Assembly (NCBI RefSeq): GCF_016862275.1
Contig: NZ_BOMQ01000054.1
Span: 59,305-123,304 of the forward strand
Direction of reading: 5' to 3'
Source: Actinoplanes nipponensis
GTDB taxonomy: Bacteria; Actinomycetota; Actinomycetes; Mycobacteriales; Micromonosporaceae
DNA: 64,000 nucleotides
In this document: piece after piece, positions 14,975-23,413 of the stretch
Layout of the letters: each line of letters opens with the position of its first letter
How positions within the stretch are numbered: position 1 is the first letter of the stretch
Notes under the pieces: generated by a model
Told to the model about the DNA's origin: nothing
Database searches by the model: none
Seen by the model: only the letters and a program-made list of their open reading frames with translations
Translations under genes and position numbers: made by a program

Positions 14975-16618
14975 ATGGCCGTGCCCAAGAAGGCCCCGAC
15001 CCGGGCCGCCACGACCGGTGCCAGAAACGCGCGGGTCGCCGCGTCCCCGGCCGCCGCCAAGCCCGTTGCCAAGCCCGTTGCCAAGCGCACCGCGGCGGCC
15101 GACGCGGCCGGCGCCAAGCCGGTGAGTGTGCGGTCGGCGGTCAAGCCGGCTGCCGGATCCGCCGCCTCGTCCCGGACCGGTGGGACGAAGTCCGCCGGCG
15201 CGGGGAAGGCGCCGGCCAGCAAGACGACGGTGAAGAAGGCGCCCGCCACCAAGGCGGCCACGGCACGGTCCGCTGGTGCCAAGAGTTCCGCCGGTAAGAG
15301 TTCGGCCGTTGCGAAGGTGGCCGGGGTGGCGGCTGCTGTTGCCAAGAAGGTCGCCGGGTCGGCATCTTCGGCCAAGTCTTCGGCTGGTGGGTCGGCGTCG
15401 GGTCGTTCGGCGTCGGGTCGTTCGGCTGCCGGTCGTTCGACGGCGGCGAAGTCGGGTTCCGCGAAGTCGATCTCTGCTAAGCCGGCCGGTGGTACGGCCG
15501 CCGCAGCCAAGGCGTCGTCGGTGAAGTCGGCTCCGGCCAAGTCCGCGGCCGCCGCTCGGGTGTCCGGTGCGAAGTCGTCCACGGGCAGGTCGGCCGCGGT
15601 GAAGTCGACGCCCGTCAAGGCGGCCTCCGCGAAGTCGGCTGCTGCCAAGTCCGCGCCGGCGAAGGGGTCGGCCCGGACCGGTTCGGCCAAGCCCGCTACC
15701 GCGACCAGGTCTTCCGCGGCCATGACCAAGTCCTCGGCTGCCATGACCAAGTCCGCCGCGAGCAAGTCCGGTGCCGCTAGCAGGTCGGGTGCCGCGAGTA
15801 AGTCGGGTGCCGCGAGTAGGTCCGGTGCCGCGAGCAAGTCGGCTGGGGCGACTAAGCCCGCTGCCGTGACCAAGTCTTCCGCTGCCGCGAGCAGGTCTTC
15901 GGCTGGCGCGAGTAAGTCGGGTGCCGCGAGTAGGTCGGCTGGGGCGACTAAGCCGGCTGGCGCGAGCAAGTCTTCCGCCGCCGGGAGCAAGTCCGGTGCC
16001 GCGAGTAGGTCCGGTGCCGCGAGCAAGTCGGCTGGGGCGACTAAGCCCGTTGCCGTGACCAAGTCTTCCGCTGCCGCGAGCAGGTCTTCGGCTGGCGCGA
16101 GTAAGTCGGGTGCCGCGAGTAAGTCGGCTGGGGCGACTAAGCCCGCTGCCGTGATCAAGTCTTCCGCTGCCGCGAGCAAGTCTGCTGCCGCGACCAAGTC
16201 CGCTGCCGTGACCAAGTCTTCCACTGCGGCGAGCAAGTCTGCTGCCGCGAGCAAGTCTGCTGCCGCGAGCAAGTCTGCTGCCGCGAGCAAGTCCGCTGCC
16301 GCGAGCAAGTCCGCTGCTGCGGTCAAGTCGTCCGCCGCCGCGGCCAAGACCTCGGCGACCGCGGCCCGGAAGACCGCCGCGCGCAGCACCACCAACGCGG
16401 CGGCCGGCAAGGCCCGGGCGGCCGGTGCCGGCAAGGCGTCCAACGCCAAGCCCGCCGGCATGACCAAGACGTCGGCCACCAACGCCGGCCGGGTCACTAA
16501 GGCCGGCACGCCCGCCGCGGCCCGCAAGGCCACCGCCGCCGGCAACGGCCGGGTCTCCGCCGGGGGCAACGGACGGGCCACCGCCGGTTCGGCGGGCAAG
16601 GCGGCCGCCAAGCGCTGA
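14975..16618 (+). CDS. Histone H1-like Ala/Lys/Ser-rich repeat protein
   Basis: A 547-residue protein made almost wholly of Ala, Lys, Ser, Gly, Arg and Thr, starting MAVPKKAPTRAATTGARNAR. Regularly spaced K-S-x-A-A and K-P-A-A units resemble the basic tails of eukaryotic histone H1 and bacterial nucleoid proteins such as HupB. There is no HU-type or other folded domain. The expected role is non-specific DNA or RNA binding and nucleoid compaction. GGAGGAACT at 14961-14969 sets the ATG. The core (about residues 270-450) is built from near-identical DNA repeats and may vary in length between strains. A perfect 13-bp hairpin terminator follows. Antisense open frames across it are composition artefacts. 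Confidence 0.75.
   Translation: MAVPKKAPTRAATTGARNARVAASPAAAKPVAKPVAKRTAAADAAGAKPVSVRSAVKPAAGSAASSRTGGTKSAGAGKAPASKTTVKKAPATKAATARSAGAKSSAGKSSAVAKVAGVAAAVAKKVAGSASSAKSSAGGSASGRSASGRSAAGRSTAAKSGSAKSISAKPAGGTAAAAKASSVKSAPAKSAAAARVSGAKSSTGRSAAVKSTPVKAASAKSAAAKSAPAKGSARTGSAKPATATRSSAAMTKSSAAMTKSAASKSGAASRSGAASKSGAASRSGAASKSAGATKPAAVTKSSAAASRSSAGASKSGAASRSAGATKPAGASKSSAAGSKSGAASRSGAASKSAGATKPVAVTKSSAAASRSSAGASKSGAASKSAGATKPAAVIKSSAAASKSAAATKSAAVTKSSTAASKSAAASKSAAASKSAAASKSAAASKSAAAVKSSAAAAKTSATAARKTAARSTTNAAAGKARAAGAGKASNAKPAGMTKTSATNAGRVTKAGTPAAARKATAAGNGRVSAGGNGRATAGSAGKAAAKR
15780..16320 (+). repeat. Nested in-frame repeats within the histone-like gene
   Basis: Two scales are visible. A longer block recurs at a distance of 189 bp (63 codons; for example GGCTGGGGCGACTAAGCCCG at 15841 and a near copy at 16030). 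A short 18-bp unit (GAGCAAGTCTGCTGCCGC, encoding S-K-S-A-A-A) is repeated five times in tandem from 16231 to 16320. All periods are multiples of three, so length changes keep the frame. Confidence 0.85.
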
Positions 16619-16636
16619 TCCGGGCAACCGGGAACC

Positions 16637-16666
16637 GAAGGCCGCGCCGAGCCCGGCGCGGCCTTC
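16637..16666 (+). terminator. Terminator hairpin after the histone-like gene
   Basis: GAAGGCCGCGCCG (16637-16649) and CGGCGCGGCCTTC (16654-16666) form a perfect 13-bp stem with an AGCC loop. No real T-run follows. Confidence 0.75.
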
Positions 16667-16709
16667 CGCGTACCCGGGAATTGTCGGTGCGGCCTGGTAG
16701 GAATGAGCC

Positions 16710-18551
16710 GTGCCGATCAAACGGGTGTGGGCGCCACGCATCGACTTCTCCGTGCTGCGCCATGAGCTCGACCTGCCCGCCGAGTTTCCGCCCGACGCGC
16801 TGCGCGAGGCCGACGAGTCGGCGCGGAGCACGCCCCTGCCCGCCGCCGACCGCACCGACATCCCGTTCGTCACCGTCGATCCGCCCACCTCGCGCGACCT
16901 CGACCAGGCGATGGCGCTGACCCGCCGGCCCGGCGGGGGCTACCGCGTGCGGTATGCCATCGCTGATGTCGCCTCCTACGTGCGGCCCGGGGGAGCGCTC
17001 GAGGCCGAGACGTGGGTCCGGGGCCAGACGGTCTACTTCCCGGACGGCAAGGTGCCGCTGCACCCGCAGGTGCTCAGCGAGGGCGCGGTGAGCCTGCTGC
17101 CCGACGCCGACCGCGCCGCGGTGCTGTGGACCATCGACCTCGACGCCGAGGGCGAGTTCGCGGGCATCGCGCTGGAACGCGCCCGGGTGCGCAGCCGGGC
17201 CAAGCTCGACTACGCCGGGTTGCAGGCCGCCGTCGACGCGGGCGCCGCGCCCGAGCCGATCGCGCTGCTGCCCGAGCTGGGCGCGCTGCTGGCCCGCCGC
17301 GCCGCCGACCGCGGCGCGGTCAACCTGCCCCTGCCCGAGCAGGAGGTCGAGCCGAGCGGTGACGGCTGGCGGCTGGTGCTGCGGGCGCCGCTGCCGGTCG
17401 AGGAGCACAATGCCCAGATCTCCCTGCTCACCGGCATGGCGGCGGCCACCCTGATGCTCACCGGCGGGATCGGGCTGCTCCGCACCATGCCGCCGGCCCG
17501 ACCGGAGGCCGTGACCAAGCTCCGGGCCGCGGCGGTGTCCCTGGACGTGGCGTGGCCGGAGGGCGTGTCGGTCGGTGCGGTGGTGGCCTCGGTCGACCCG
17601 GCGAGCCCGCGCGGCGCGGCGTTCCTCAACCAGGCGGCCGAGCTGCTGCGCGGGGCGGCCTACACGGCTTTCGACGGTGAGCCGCCGGCCGAGACCGGCC
17701 ACGGCGGCGTGGGCGCGCCGTATGCGCATGTCACCGCGCCGCTCCGCCGCCTGGCCGACCGGTACGCGACGGAGGCGTGCCTGGCGCTGCACGAGGGCCG
17801 GGAGGTGCCGCAGTGGGCGCGGGAGGCGCTGCCCAAGCTGCCCAAGTGCATGGCGACGACCGATCGCCTGGCGTCCGCGGCGGACCGCGAGGCGGTGTCC
17901 CTGACGGAGGCGGTGCTGCTGGCGCACCGGGTGGGGGAGACCTTCGAGGCCGGCGTCCTCGACGTGGACGAGTCACGCCCGGACGCCGCCGGGAAGTCGT
18001 CGCCGGTTGCTGCCGGGAAGTCGTCCCCGGACGCCGCTGGGAAGTTGTCGCCGGATGCTGCCGCGAAGTCGTCGCCGGACGCCGCTGGGGAGTCGTCGCC
18101 GGTTGCTGCCGGGAAGTTGTCGCCGGAGGCTGCCGTGCGGTCGTCGCCGGAGGCTGCCGTGAAGTTGTCCGGAGCTGACGGGGCGATGCTGGTTCAGGAC
18201 GGCATCGCCGGCTCGCGGCGGGAAGCGGTCGTTCCGCCTGAGCCGGGCGGTGCCGCTCGGCCGCAGCGGGATGCCGGCAGCGGGCCGGCGCAGGGTGCCG
18301 CCGACGGCACCGACCGGCGGGCCATCGGCTCTCATGATCAGCAGCGGGGCGGAGGGGCCGGGGTGGCCGCGGCGGCTGAGCCGGCTCGGCCGGTCAAGTC
18401 GGGCCGGCGGCCTCACGGTGGCAAGGTCGCGATCGACGACCCGGCCGTGCAGGCTCGCTGCGTGGGCGACCTGCCGCTCGGCGAGCGCATCCAGGTTCGC
18501 CTGACCCAGGCCGACCCCGGGACCCGGGAGGTCCTGTTCGAGCTGCTGTGA
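16710..18551 (+). CDS. RNB-domain (RNase II/R family) exoribonuclease with an internal repeat insertion
   Basis: A 613-residue protein. The RNB catalytic domain begins near residue 45. TVDPPTSRDLDQAMAL carries the acidic metal-binding aspartates, and YAIADVASYVRPGGALEAET and VYFPDGKVPLHPQVLSEG are the following motifs. YAHVTAPLRRLADRY is the C-terminal RNB motif with the catalytic Arg. It lacks N-terminal cold-shock and full S1 domains, as in the shorter actinobacterial RNB proteins. About 145 residues of low complexity, including eight 8-residue repeats (17973-18164), separate the core from the conserved tail GKVAIDDPAVQARCVG. It degrades RNA 3' to 5', by family. It starts at GTG 16710. Confidence 0.88.
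   Translation: MPIKRVWAPRIDFSVLRHELDLPAEFPPDALREADESARSTPLPAADRTDIPFVTVDPPTSRDLDQAMALTRRPGGGYRVRYAIADVASYVRPGGALEAETWVRGQTVYFPDGKVPLHPQVLSEGAVSLLPDADRAAVLWTIDLDAEGEFAGIALERARVRSRAKLDYAGLQAAVDAGAAPEPIALLPELGALLARRAADRGAVNLPLPEQEVEPSGDGWRLVLRAPLPVEEHNAQISLLTGMAAATLMLTGGIGLLRTMPPARPEAVTKLRAAAVSLDVAWPEGVSVGAVVASVDPASPRGAAFLNQAAELLRGAAYTAFDGEPPAETGHGGVGAPYAHVTAPLRRLADRYATEACLALHEGREVPQWAREALPKLPKCMATTDRLASAADREAVSLTEAVLLAHRVGETFEAGVLDVDESRPDAAGKSSPVAAGKSSPDAAGKLSPDAAAKSSPDAAGESSPVAAGKLSPEAAVRSSPEAAVKLSGADGAMLVQDGIAGSRREAVVPPEPGGAARPQRDAGSGPAQGAADGTDRRAIGSHDQQRGGGAGVAAAAEPARPVKSGRRPHGGKVAIDDPAVQARCVGDLPLGERIQVRLTQADPGTREVLFELL
17973..18164 (+). repeat. 24-bp in-frame minisatellite (8 copies) in the RNB gene
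   Basis: Eight tandem 24-bp units encode S-S-P-[DVE]-A-A-[GAV]-[KER]. Variation is mostly single-base. The tract sits in a linker after the conserved ETFEAGVLDVDE segment, so unit gain or loss would not break the reading frame or the catalytic core. Confidence 0.85.
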
Positions 18552-18552
18552 C

Positions 18553-18574
18553 GCTCCTCGGCTGGCCGAGGAGC
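18553..18574. terminator. Hairpin between the RNB and VOC genes
   Basis: GCTCCTCGGC (18553-18562) and GCCGAGGAGC (18565-18574) form a perfect 10-bp stem, starting one base past the RNB stop. It sits between convergent genes and could serve both. Confidence 0.6.
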
Positions 18575-18600
18575 AGACGCGGCGGGCCGCGGGCGGCGGC

Positions 18601-19050
18601 TCAGGGCAGCTGCGGCACGCCCGCCGGGTCCAGCGGCCACGCCGGGTTGTGGGTGATCTCCCAGAGGTGTCCGTCCGGGTCCGTGAAGTAGCCCAGGTAG
18701 CCGCCCCACTCGGCCGCCCCGCCGGCCTTCACCAGCGTCGCGCCGGCCTGGACCGCCGCGCGCAGCGCCTCGTCCACCGCGGGCGGGCTGTCCACGTTGA
18801 TGGCCAGCATCGTGCCGCGGAAGTCCGCGGCCGGGTTGGGCGGTGGCTGGCGCGGGGGCAACCCGGCGTCCGCCGTGATGTCGTCGGTCGACACCAGGGA
18901 CAGCAGGCCGCCGGCCGTGTGGAAAAAGCTGACCACCCCGGGCACCGAGGCGTTCGACAGCCGCCAGCCGAGCGACTCGTAGAACTCGGTCGCGCGGGCC
19001 ACGTCGGCCACGCCGAGGGTGGCCAGGCTGACTCGGGCAGGAACGGACAT
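18601..19050 (-). CDS. VOC (glyoxalase/bleomycin-resistance fold) family protein
   Basis: A 149-residue protein with two beta-alpha-beta-beta-beta modules. The first is VSLATLGVADVARATEFYES and the second ends in GYLGYFTDPDGHLWEITHNP, in which DPDGHLWEI is the typical metal-ligand (Glu) strand of this superfamily. Members range from glyoxalases to bleomycin-binding proteins and dioxygenases; this sequence gives no clear substrate. The ATG at 19048-19050 gives a complete fold. It is convergent with the RNB gene and 90 bp downstream of panB on the same strand; no functional link is apparent. Confidence 0.85.
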   Translation of the reverse strand: MSVPARVSLATLGVADVARATEFYESLGWRLSNASVPGVVSFFHTAGGLLSLVSTDDITADAGLPPRQPPPNPAADFRGTMLAINVDSPPAVDEALRAAVQAGATLVKAGGAAEWGGYLGYFTDPDGHLWEITHNPAWPLDPAGVPQLP

Positions 19051-19140
19051 GGCAGGAAGTCTGCCACTTGCCCGATCTTGCCCGGGTCGTGCCCTGGGCG
19101 CAGATCGTGAAGTTGCCGGGGTCTTCCGCCGCGGGTGGAC

Positions 19141-19971
19141 TCAGAAGGTGTGTTCCTCGGCCGGGAACACCCCGCCGCGGACCTCGTCGGCGAACTGCCT
19201 GGTGGCTTCGGTGAGGATGCCGGACAGGTCCGCGTAACGCTTCACGAAGCGCGGCGCCTTGCCGTCGCGCAGCCCGGCCATGTCCTGCCAGACCAGCACC
19301 TGCGCGTCCGTGTCCGGGCCCGCGCCGATGCCGACCGTCGGGATGGTCAGCTCCTTGGTGATCTGCTTGGCCACCTCGCCCGGCACCATCTCCAGCACCA
19401 CCGCGAACGCGCCGGCCTCGGCCACCGCGCGGGCGTCGGCGATGACCTCCTCGGCGTCGCTGCCCCGGCCCTGCACGCGGTAGCCGCCGATGGTGTGCTC
19501 GCTCTGCGGGGTGAAGCCGATGTGCGCCATGACCGGGATGCCGGCGCCGGTGACGGCCCGGATCTGCTCGGCGACGCGGCGGCCGCCCTCCAGCTTCACC
19601 GCGTGCGCGCCGCCCTCCTTCATGAACCGGACGGCCGTGCGCAGCGCCTGCACCGGGCCCTCCTCGTACGAGCCGAAGGGCAGATCCGCGACGATCAGGG
19701 CGGTCGTCGTCGCGCGCACCACCGCGCGTACCAGGGGAAGCAGCTCGTCCGCGGTGACCGGGAGGGTCGTCTCGTAGCCGAACACGTTGTTGGCCGCGGA
19801 GTCACCGACCAGCAGGACCGGCACGCCGGCCCGCTCGAAGAGCGCGGCCGTGTACTGGTCGTAGGAGGTCAGCATGGGCCAGCGGTCGCCGCGCTCCTTG
19901 GCCGCGAGCAGGTCGCGGGTGCGGACGCGGCGGGTGGCCGGGCCGCCGTACAGCGTGGGGATCTCGGACAT
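19141..19971 (-). CDS. panB: 3-methyl-2-oxobutanoate hydroxymethyltransferase (ketopantoate hydroxymethyltransferase)
   Basis: A 276-residue TIM-barrel enzyme making ketopantoate from 2-ketoisovalerate and methylene-tetrahydrofolate, the first committed step of pantothenate and CoA synthesis. MLTSYDQYTAALFERAG opens the barrel. LLVGDSAANNVFGYETTLPV holds the metal-binding Asp, VKLEGG and VMAHIGFTPQSEH follow, and TVGIGAGPDTDAQVLVWQD is the C-terminal signature. The Met at 19969-19971 is chosen from the family N-terminus. It lies next to nadE (99 bp downstream of it on the same strand), so two cofactor genes adjoin. panC and panD are not in the window. Confidence 0.96.
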   Translation of the reverse strand: MSEIPTLYGGPATRRVRTRDLLAAKERGDRWPMLTSYDQYTAALFERAGVPVLLVGDSAANNVFGYETTLPVTADELLPLVRAVVRATTTALIVADLPFGSYEEGPVQALRTAVRFMKEGGAHAVKLEGGRRVAEQIRAVTGAGIPVMAHIGFTPQSEHTIGGYRVQGRGSDAEEVIADARAVAEAGAFAVVLEMVPGEVAKQITKELTIPTVGIGAGPDTDAQVLVWQDMAGLRDGKAPRFVKRYADLSGILTEATRQFADEVRGGVFPAEEHTF

Positions 19972-20069
19972 CGTCGTCTCCTTCCCTCGAGGCCGCGGTG
20001 TGCGGTCCCCGGGTATGACCAGATCGTCGCACCCGGGCGGCGGCCCCGGAGAGGGTTGAGTGGAACCCG

Positions 20070-21845
20070 TCACACCCCTTCGCGGAAGCGGTTGGTGATC
20101 GGCAGGCGCCGGTCGCGGCCGAACGCCTTGATGGAGATCTTGGTGCCGGGGGCGGACTGCCGGCGCTTGTACTCGGCCAGGTCCACCATCCGCAGCACCC
20201 GGTCCACCAGGGCGGCGTCGTGGCCGGCGGCGATGAGGTCGTCGCGGCCCCGGTCGCCGTCGATGTAGCCGGCCAGGATCGCGTCCAGCACCTCGTAGTC
20301 GGGCAGCGAGTCGCTGTCCACCTGGCCCGGCCGCAGCTCCGCGCTCGGCGGCTTGACGATCGAGTTCTCCGGGATGGGGGAGTCGGCCCGGGTGTTGCGC
20401 CAGCGGGCCAGCTTCCACACCATCGTCTTCGGCACGTCCTTGAGCGGGTTGAAGCCGCCCACCGAGTCGCCGTACAGGGTCGAGTAGCCGACCGCCAGCT
20501 CGCTCTTGTTGCCGGTGGTCAGCACCAGGTGGCCCTCCTGGTTCGACAGCGCCATCAGGATCACGCCGCGGACCCGGGCCTGCAGGTTCTCCACCGCCAG
20601 CCCGGACAGCGACAGGTTGGCCAGGAAGCTGTCGACCATCGGCTGGATCGGCTCGCTGCGGTAGTCCAGGCCGGTGCGCTTGGCCAGATCGGCCGCGTCG
20701 TCGCGGGAGTGGCCGGAGGAGTAGCCGCTGGGCATCGAGACGCCCACCACCCGCTGCGGGCCGAGCGCGTCGACGGCGATCGCGGCGACCACGGCCGAGT
20801 CGATGCCGCCGGACAGGCCCAGCACGACCGAGCGGAAGCCGTTCTTCTCCACGTAGTCGTGCAGGCCCAGGGTGAGCGCCGACCAGATCTCGGCCTCGTC
20901 GGTGACCCGCTCGGCGATGCCGCCGGACGCGGGGCCGCCGGTCAGCGGGCGCAGCTCACCGGCGACGGTGACCCGCGTGACCGCCATGTCCTCCGGCAGC
21001 CGCTCCTCCACCTCCGGGGCGGGCACGTCCGGACCGGGCTCGTTCTCCACCGCGTCCGCCGCCGGCAGGGTCAGGTCGTGCACCAGCAGCTCGGTGGTGA
21101 ACTGCCCGGCCCGGGTGAGCAGGTCGCCCTGCGCGGTCACGATCATCGAGTCGCCGTCGAAGACCAGCTCGTCCTGGCCGCCGACCGTGTTCACGTACGC
21201 GATCGTCGCGCCCGCCTCCGCCGCCCGGCGCCGGACCAGCGGCAGCCGGACGTCGTCCTTGTTCAGCTCGTACGGCGAGGCGTTGATGTTGACAACCAGC
21301 CCGACCCCGGCCCTGCGGGCGGCGGCGAACGGGCCGCCGGCCTGCCACAGGTCCTCGCAGACGGTGAGCGCCACGTCGACGCCGCCGAGGCGCACGACCG
21401 TCAGCGAGTCGCCCGGCTCGAAGTAGCGGTCCTCGTCGAAGACGCCGTAGTTGGGCAGGTGGTGCTTGAAGTAGGTGGCGGCGATCCCGCCGCCGAACAG
21501 CAGCGCGGAGGCGTCCCGCCGGCCGCCGCCGGGCACGGCGTCCGCGCTGGTCGGCGCGGGGCCGTCGGCGTCGACGTAACCGACCACCACGGCGACGTCG
21601 GCCAGGCCGTCGGCGGCCAGGTCGGCGGCGAGGGTACGCAGCGCCGCCCGCGACGCCCGCACGAACGAGTCCCGGAAGACCAGGTCCTCGATGGGGTAGC
21701 CGGTGAGCATCATCTCCGGGAAGGCGACCAGCTGGGCGCCGGCGTCCGCGGCCACGCGGGTCCAGTGCCGGACGGCGGCGGCGTTGCCGGGGATGTCCCC
21801 GACCGTGGAGTTCACCTGGGCAAGGGCGACGCGCAACGTGGGCAT
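20070..21845 (-). CDS. nadE: Glutamine-dependent NAD+ synthetase
   Basis: A 591-residue two-domain enzyme. The N-terminal nitrilase-type glutaminase (about 1-270) has the Glu of FPEMMLTGYP, the Lys of YFKHHLPNYGVFDE and the nucleophile Cys of ALTVCEDLWQ. The C-terminal NAD synthetase domain has the ATP-pyrophosphatase loop VLGLSGGIDSAVVAAIA and STLYGDSVGGFNPLKDVPKT. It amidates nicotinic acid adenine dinucleotide in the cytoplasm, using ammonia channelled from glutamine. ATG 21843-21845 precedes PTLRVALAQVNSTVGD, the normal start. It diverges from glnA2 across 132 bp that hold a possible GlnR site, so it may share nitrogen control. Confidence 0.96.
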   Translation of the reverse strand: MPTLRVALAQVNSTVGDIPGNAAAVRHWTRVAADAGAQLVAFPEMMLTGYPIEDLVFRDSFVRASRAALRTLAADLAADGLADVAVVVGYVDADGPAPTSADAVPGGGRRDASALLFGGGIAATYFKHHLPNYGVFDEDRYFEPGDSLTVVRLGGVDVALTVCEDLWQAGGPFAAARRAGVGLVVNINASPYELNKDDVRLPLVRRRAAEAGATIAYVNTVGGQDELVFDGDSMIVTAQGDLLTRAGQFTTELLVHDLTLPAADAVENEPGPDVPAPEVEERLPEDMAVTRVTVAGELRPLTGGPASGGIAERVTDEAEIWSALTLGLHDYVEKNGFRSVVLGLSGGIDSAVVAAIAVDALGPQRVVGVSMPSGYSSGHSRDDAADLAKRTGLDYRSEPIQPMVDSFLANLSLSGLAVENLQARVRGVILMALSNQEGHLVLTTGNKSELAVGYSTLYGDSVGGFNPLKDVPKTMVWKLARWRNTRADSPIPENSIVKPPSAELRPGQVDSDSLPDYEVLDAILAGYIDGDRGRDDLIAAGHDAALVDRVLRMVDLAEYKRRQSAPGTKISIKAFGRDRRLPITNRFREGV

Positions 21846-21918
21846 GACGTTATTCTTCCCCAGCGCCGACCAGACATGTAGCGGGCTCACCCGGGGCGGG
21901 CCGGGAGCGATGGTCAGC

Positions 21919-21934
21919 GTAATCTCGGCGTAAC
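21919..21934. promoter_or_regulatory. Candidate GlnR half-site pair between nadE and glnA2
   Basis: GTAAT-N6-GTAAC (21919-21923 and 21930-21934) fits the a/b-site spacing of GlnR boxes (gTnAc-n6-GaAAc), but the second half is GTAAC rather than GAAAC. A third unit is not convincing. It is offered as a weak candidate for nitrogen control of the divergent genes. Confidence 0.35.
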
Positions 21935-21977
21935 GGGACCGGGAGACACTGGGCGCCGGCAAGTACGAGGGGTTGAC

Positions 21978-23330
21978 GTGGACCGACAGCAGGAGTTCGT
22001 GCTTCGTACGCTCGAAGAGCGCGACATCCGTTTTGTCCGGCTTTGGTTCACCGACGTGCTCGGCACGCTCAAGAGCGTGTCCGTGGCGCCCGCCGAGCTC
22101 GAGTCCGCCTTCGAGGAGGGCGTCGGCATCGACGGCTCGGCCATCGAGGGCTTCGCCCGCGTCTCCGAGTCCGACATGGTCGCCATGCCCGACCCCACCA
22201 CGTTCCAGGTCTTCCCGTTCGAGGGCGGCGTCAGCGGCGAGAGCGCCCGGATGTTCTGCGACATCCTGCTGCCCGACGGCAGCGCGGCCTGGGCCGACCC
22301 GCGCCACGTGCTGCGCCGGATGCTGGCCAAGGCGGCCGAGAAGGGCTTCACCTTCTACACCCACCCCGAGGTCGAGTTCTTCCTCGTGCAGGACGGCCCG
22401 CTGGACGGCTCGGTGCCGGTCCCGGTCGACGGCGGCGGCTACTTCGACCACACCACGCACTCGGTGGCGCGCGACTTCCGCCGCCAGGCCGTGCTGGCGC
22501 TGGAGCGGATCGGCATCTCGGTGGAGTTCAGCCACCACGAGGTCGCCCCCGGCCAGCAGGAGATCGACCTGCGGTACGCGGACGCGCTCACCACGGCCGA
22601 CAACATCATGACGTTCCGGCACGTCGTCAAGGAGGTCGCGCTCTCCCAGGGCGTGCGCGCGACGTTCATGCCGAAGCCGTACACCGACCAGCCGGGCAGC
22701 GGCATGCACACCCACCTGTCGCTGTTCGAGGGCGAGCGCAACGCCTTCCACGACGGCGAGGACCCGCTCAAGCTGTCCAAGACGGCCCGCGCGTTCATCG
22801 CCGGCCTGCTCGTGCACGCCCGGGAGTACACCGCGGTCACCAACCAGTGGGTCAACTCCTACAAGCGGCTCTTCCCGATGCAGCTGCCGGACCGGATCAC
22901 CGAGTCGCCGGCGTTCGTGAGCTGGGGCGCCCTGAACCGGTCGGCGCTGGTGCGGGTGCCCGCCTTCGGCAAGCCGAACTCCGCGCGCGTCGAGGTGCGC
23001 TCCATCGACTCGGCGACCAACCCGTACCTGGCCTTCGCGGTCATGCTGGGCGCCGGCCTCAAGGGCATCGAGGAGGGCTACGAACTGCCCCCGGGCGCCG
23101 AGGACGACGTCTGGTCGCTCTCGCCGGCCGAGCGCAAGGCGATGGGTTACGAGGCCCTGCCGGAGAACCTCGCCGAGGCGATCGACGTGATGGCCAAGTC
23201 GGAGCTGATCCCGGAAGTGCTCGGCGAGCACGTCTTCGACTTCTTCCTGCGCAACAAGCGCCAGGAATGGGAGCAGTACCGGCGCGAGGTGACCCCGTAC
23301 GAGCGCCAGCGGTATCTCGGCGCGCTCTGA
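21978..23330 (+). CDS. glnA2: Glutamine synthetase-like enzyme GlnA2 (gamma-glutamylpolyamine synthetase type)
   Basis: A 450-residue member of the GSI family. The N-terminal beta-grasp domain (RDIRFVRLWFTDVLGTLKSV) is followed by catalytic motifs HPEVEFFLVQDG, SHHEVAPGQQEIDLRYADAL, FMPKPYTDQPGSGMHTHLSL and RSALVRVPAF. The region that holds the adenylylation Tyr in true GlnA (DLYDLPPEE) reads ELPPGAEDDVWSLSPAE, so it is unlikely to be controlled by GlnE. By position (nadE and panB nearby) and length it matches GlnA2 of Streptomyces coelicolor (SCO2241), reported as a gamma-glutamylpolyamine synthetase, and M. tuberculosis glnA2. It starts at GTG 21978. Glutamine synthesis as a minor activity cannot be excluded. 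Confidence 0.88.
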   Translation: MDRQQEFVLRTLEERDIRFVRLWFTDVLGTLKSVSVAPAELESAFEEGVGIDGSAIEGFARVSESDMVAMPDPTTFQVFPFEGGVSGESARMFCDILLPDGSAAWADPRHVLRRMLAKAAEKGFTFYTHPEVEFFLVQDGPLDGSVPVPVDGGGYFDHTTHSVARDFRRQAVLALERIGISVEFSHHEVAPGQQEIDLRYADALTTADNIMTFRHVVKEVALSQGVRATFMPKPYTDQPGSGMHTHLSLFEGERNAFHDGEDPLKLSKTARAFIAGLLVHAREYTAVTNQWVNSYKRLFPMQLPDRITESPAFVSWGALNRSALVRVPAFGKPNSARVEVRSIDSATNPYLAFAVMLGAGLKGIEEGYELPPGAEDDVWSLSPAERKAMGYEALPENLAEAIDVMAKSELIPEVLGEHVFDFFLRNKRQEWEQYRREVTPYERQRYLGAL

Positions 23331-23413
23331 TTTCCACAATCGGCCCGGCGGTGGATCACCGGAGTGCGCTGGTCCGATACGGTGCCCTCTGACGTCGTGA
23401 CGAGGGAGAAGCC

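Noticed and set aside
14881..16611. A 576-residue antisense open frame, rich in A/L/D, across the histone-like gene
   Set aside because: It mirrors the Ala/Lys/Ser codon repeats on the coding strand; it has no ribosome site and no domain. The plus-strand frame has a good Shine-Dalgarno and a terminator.
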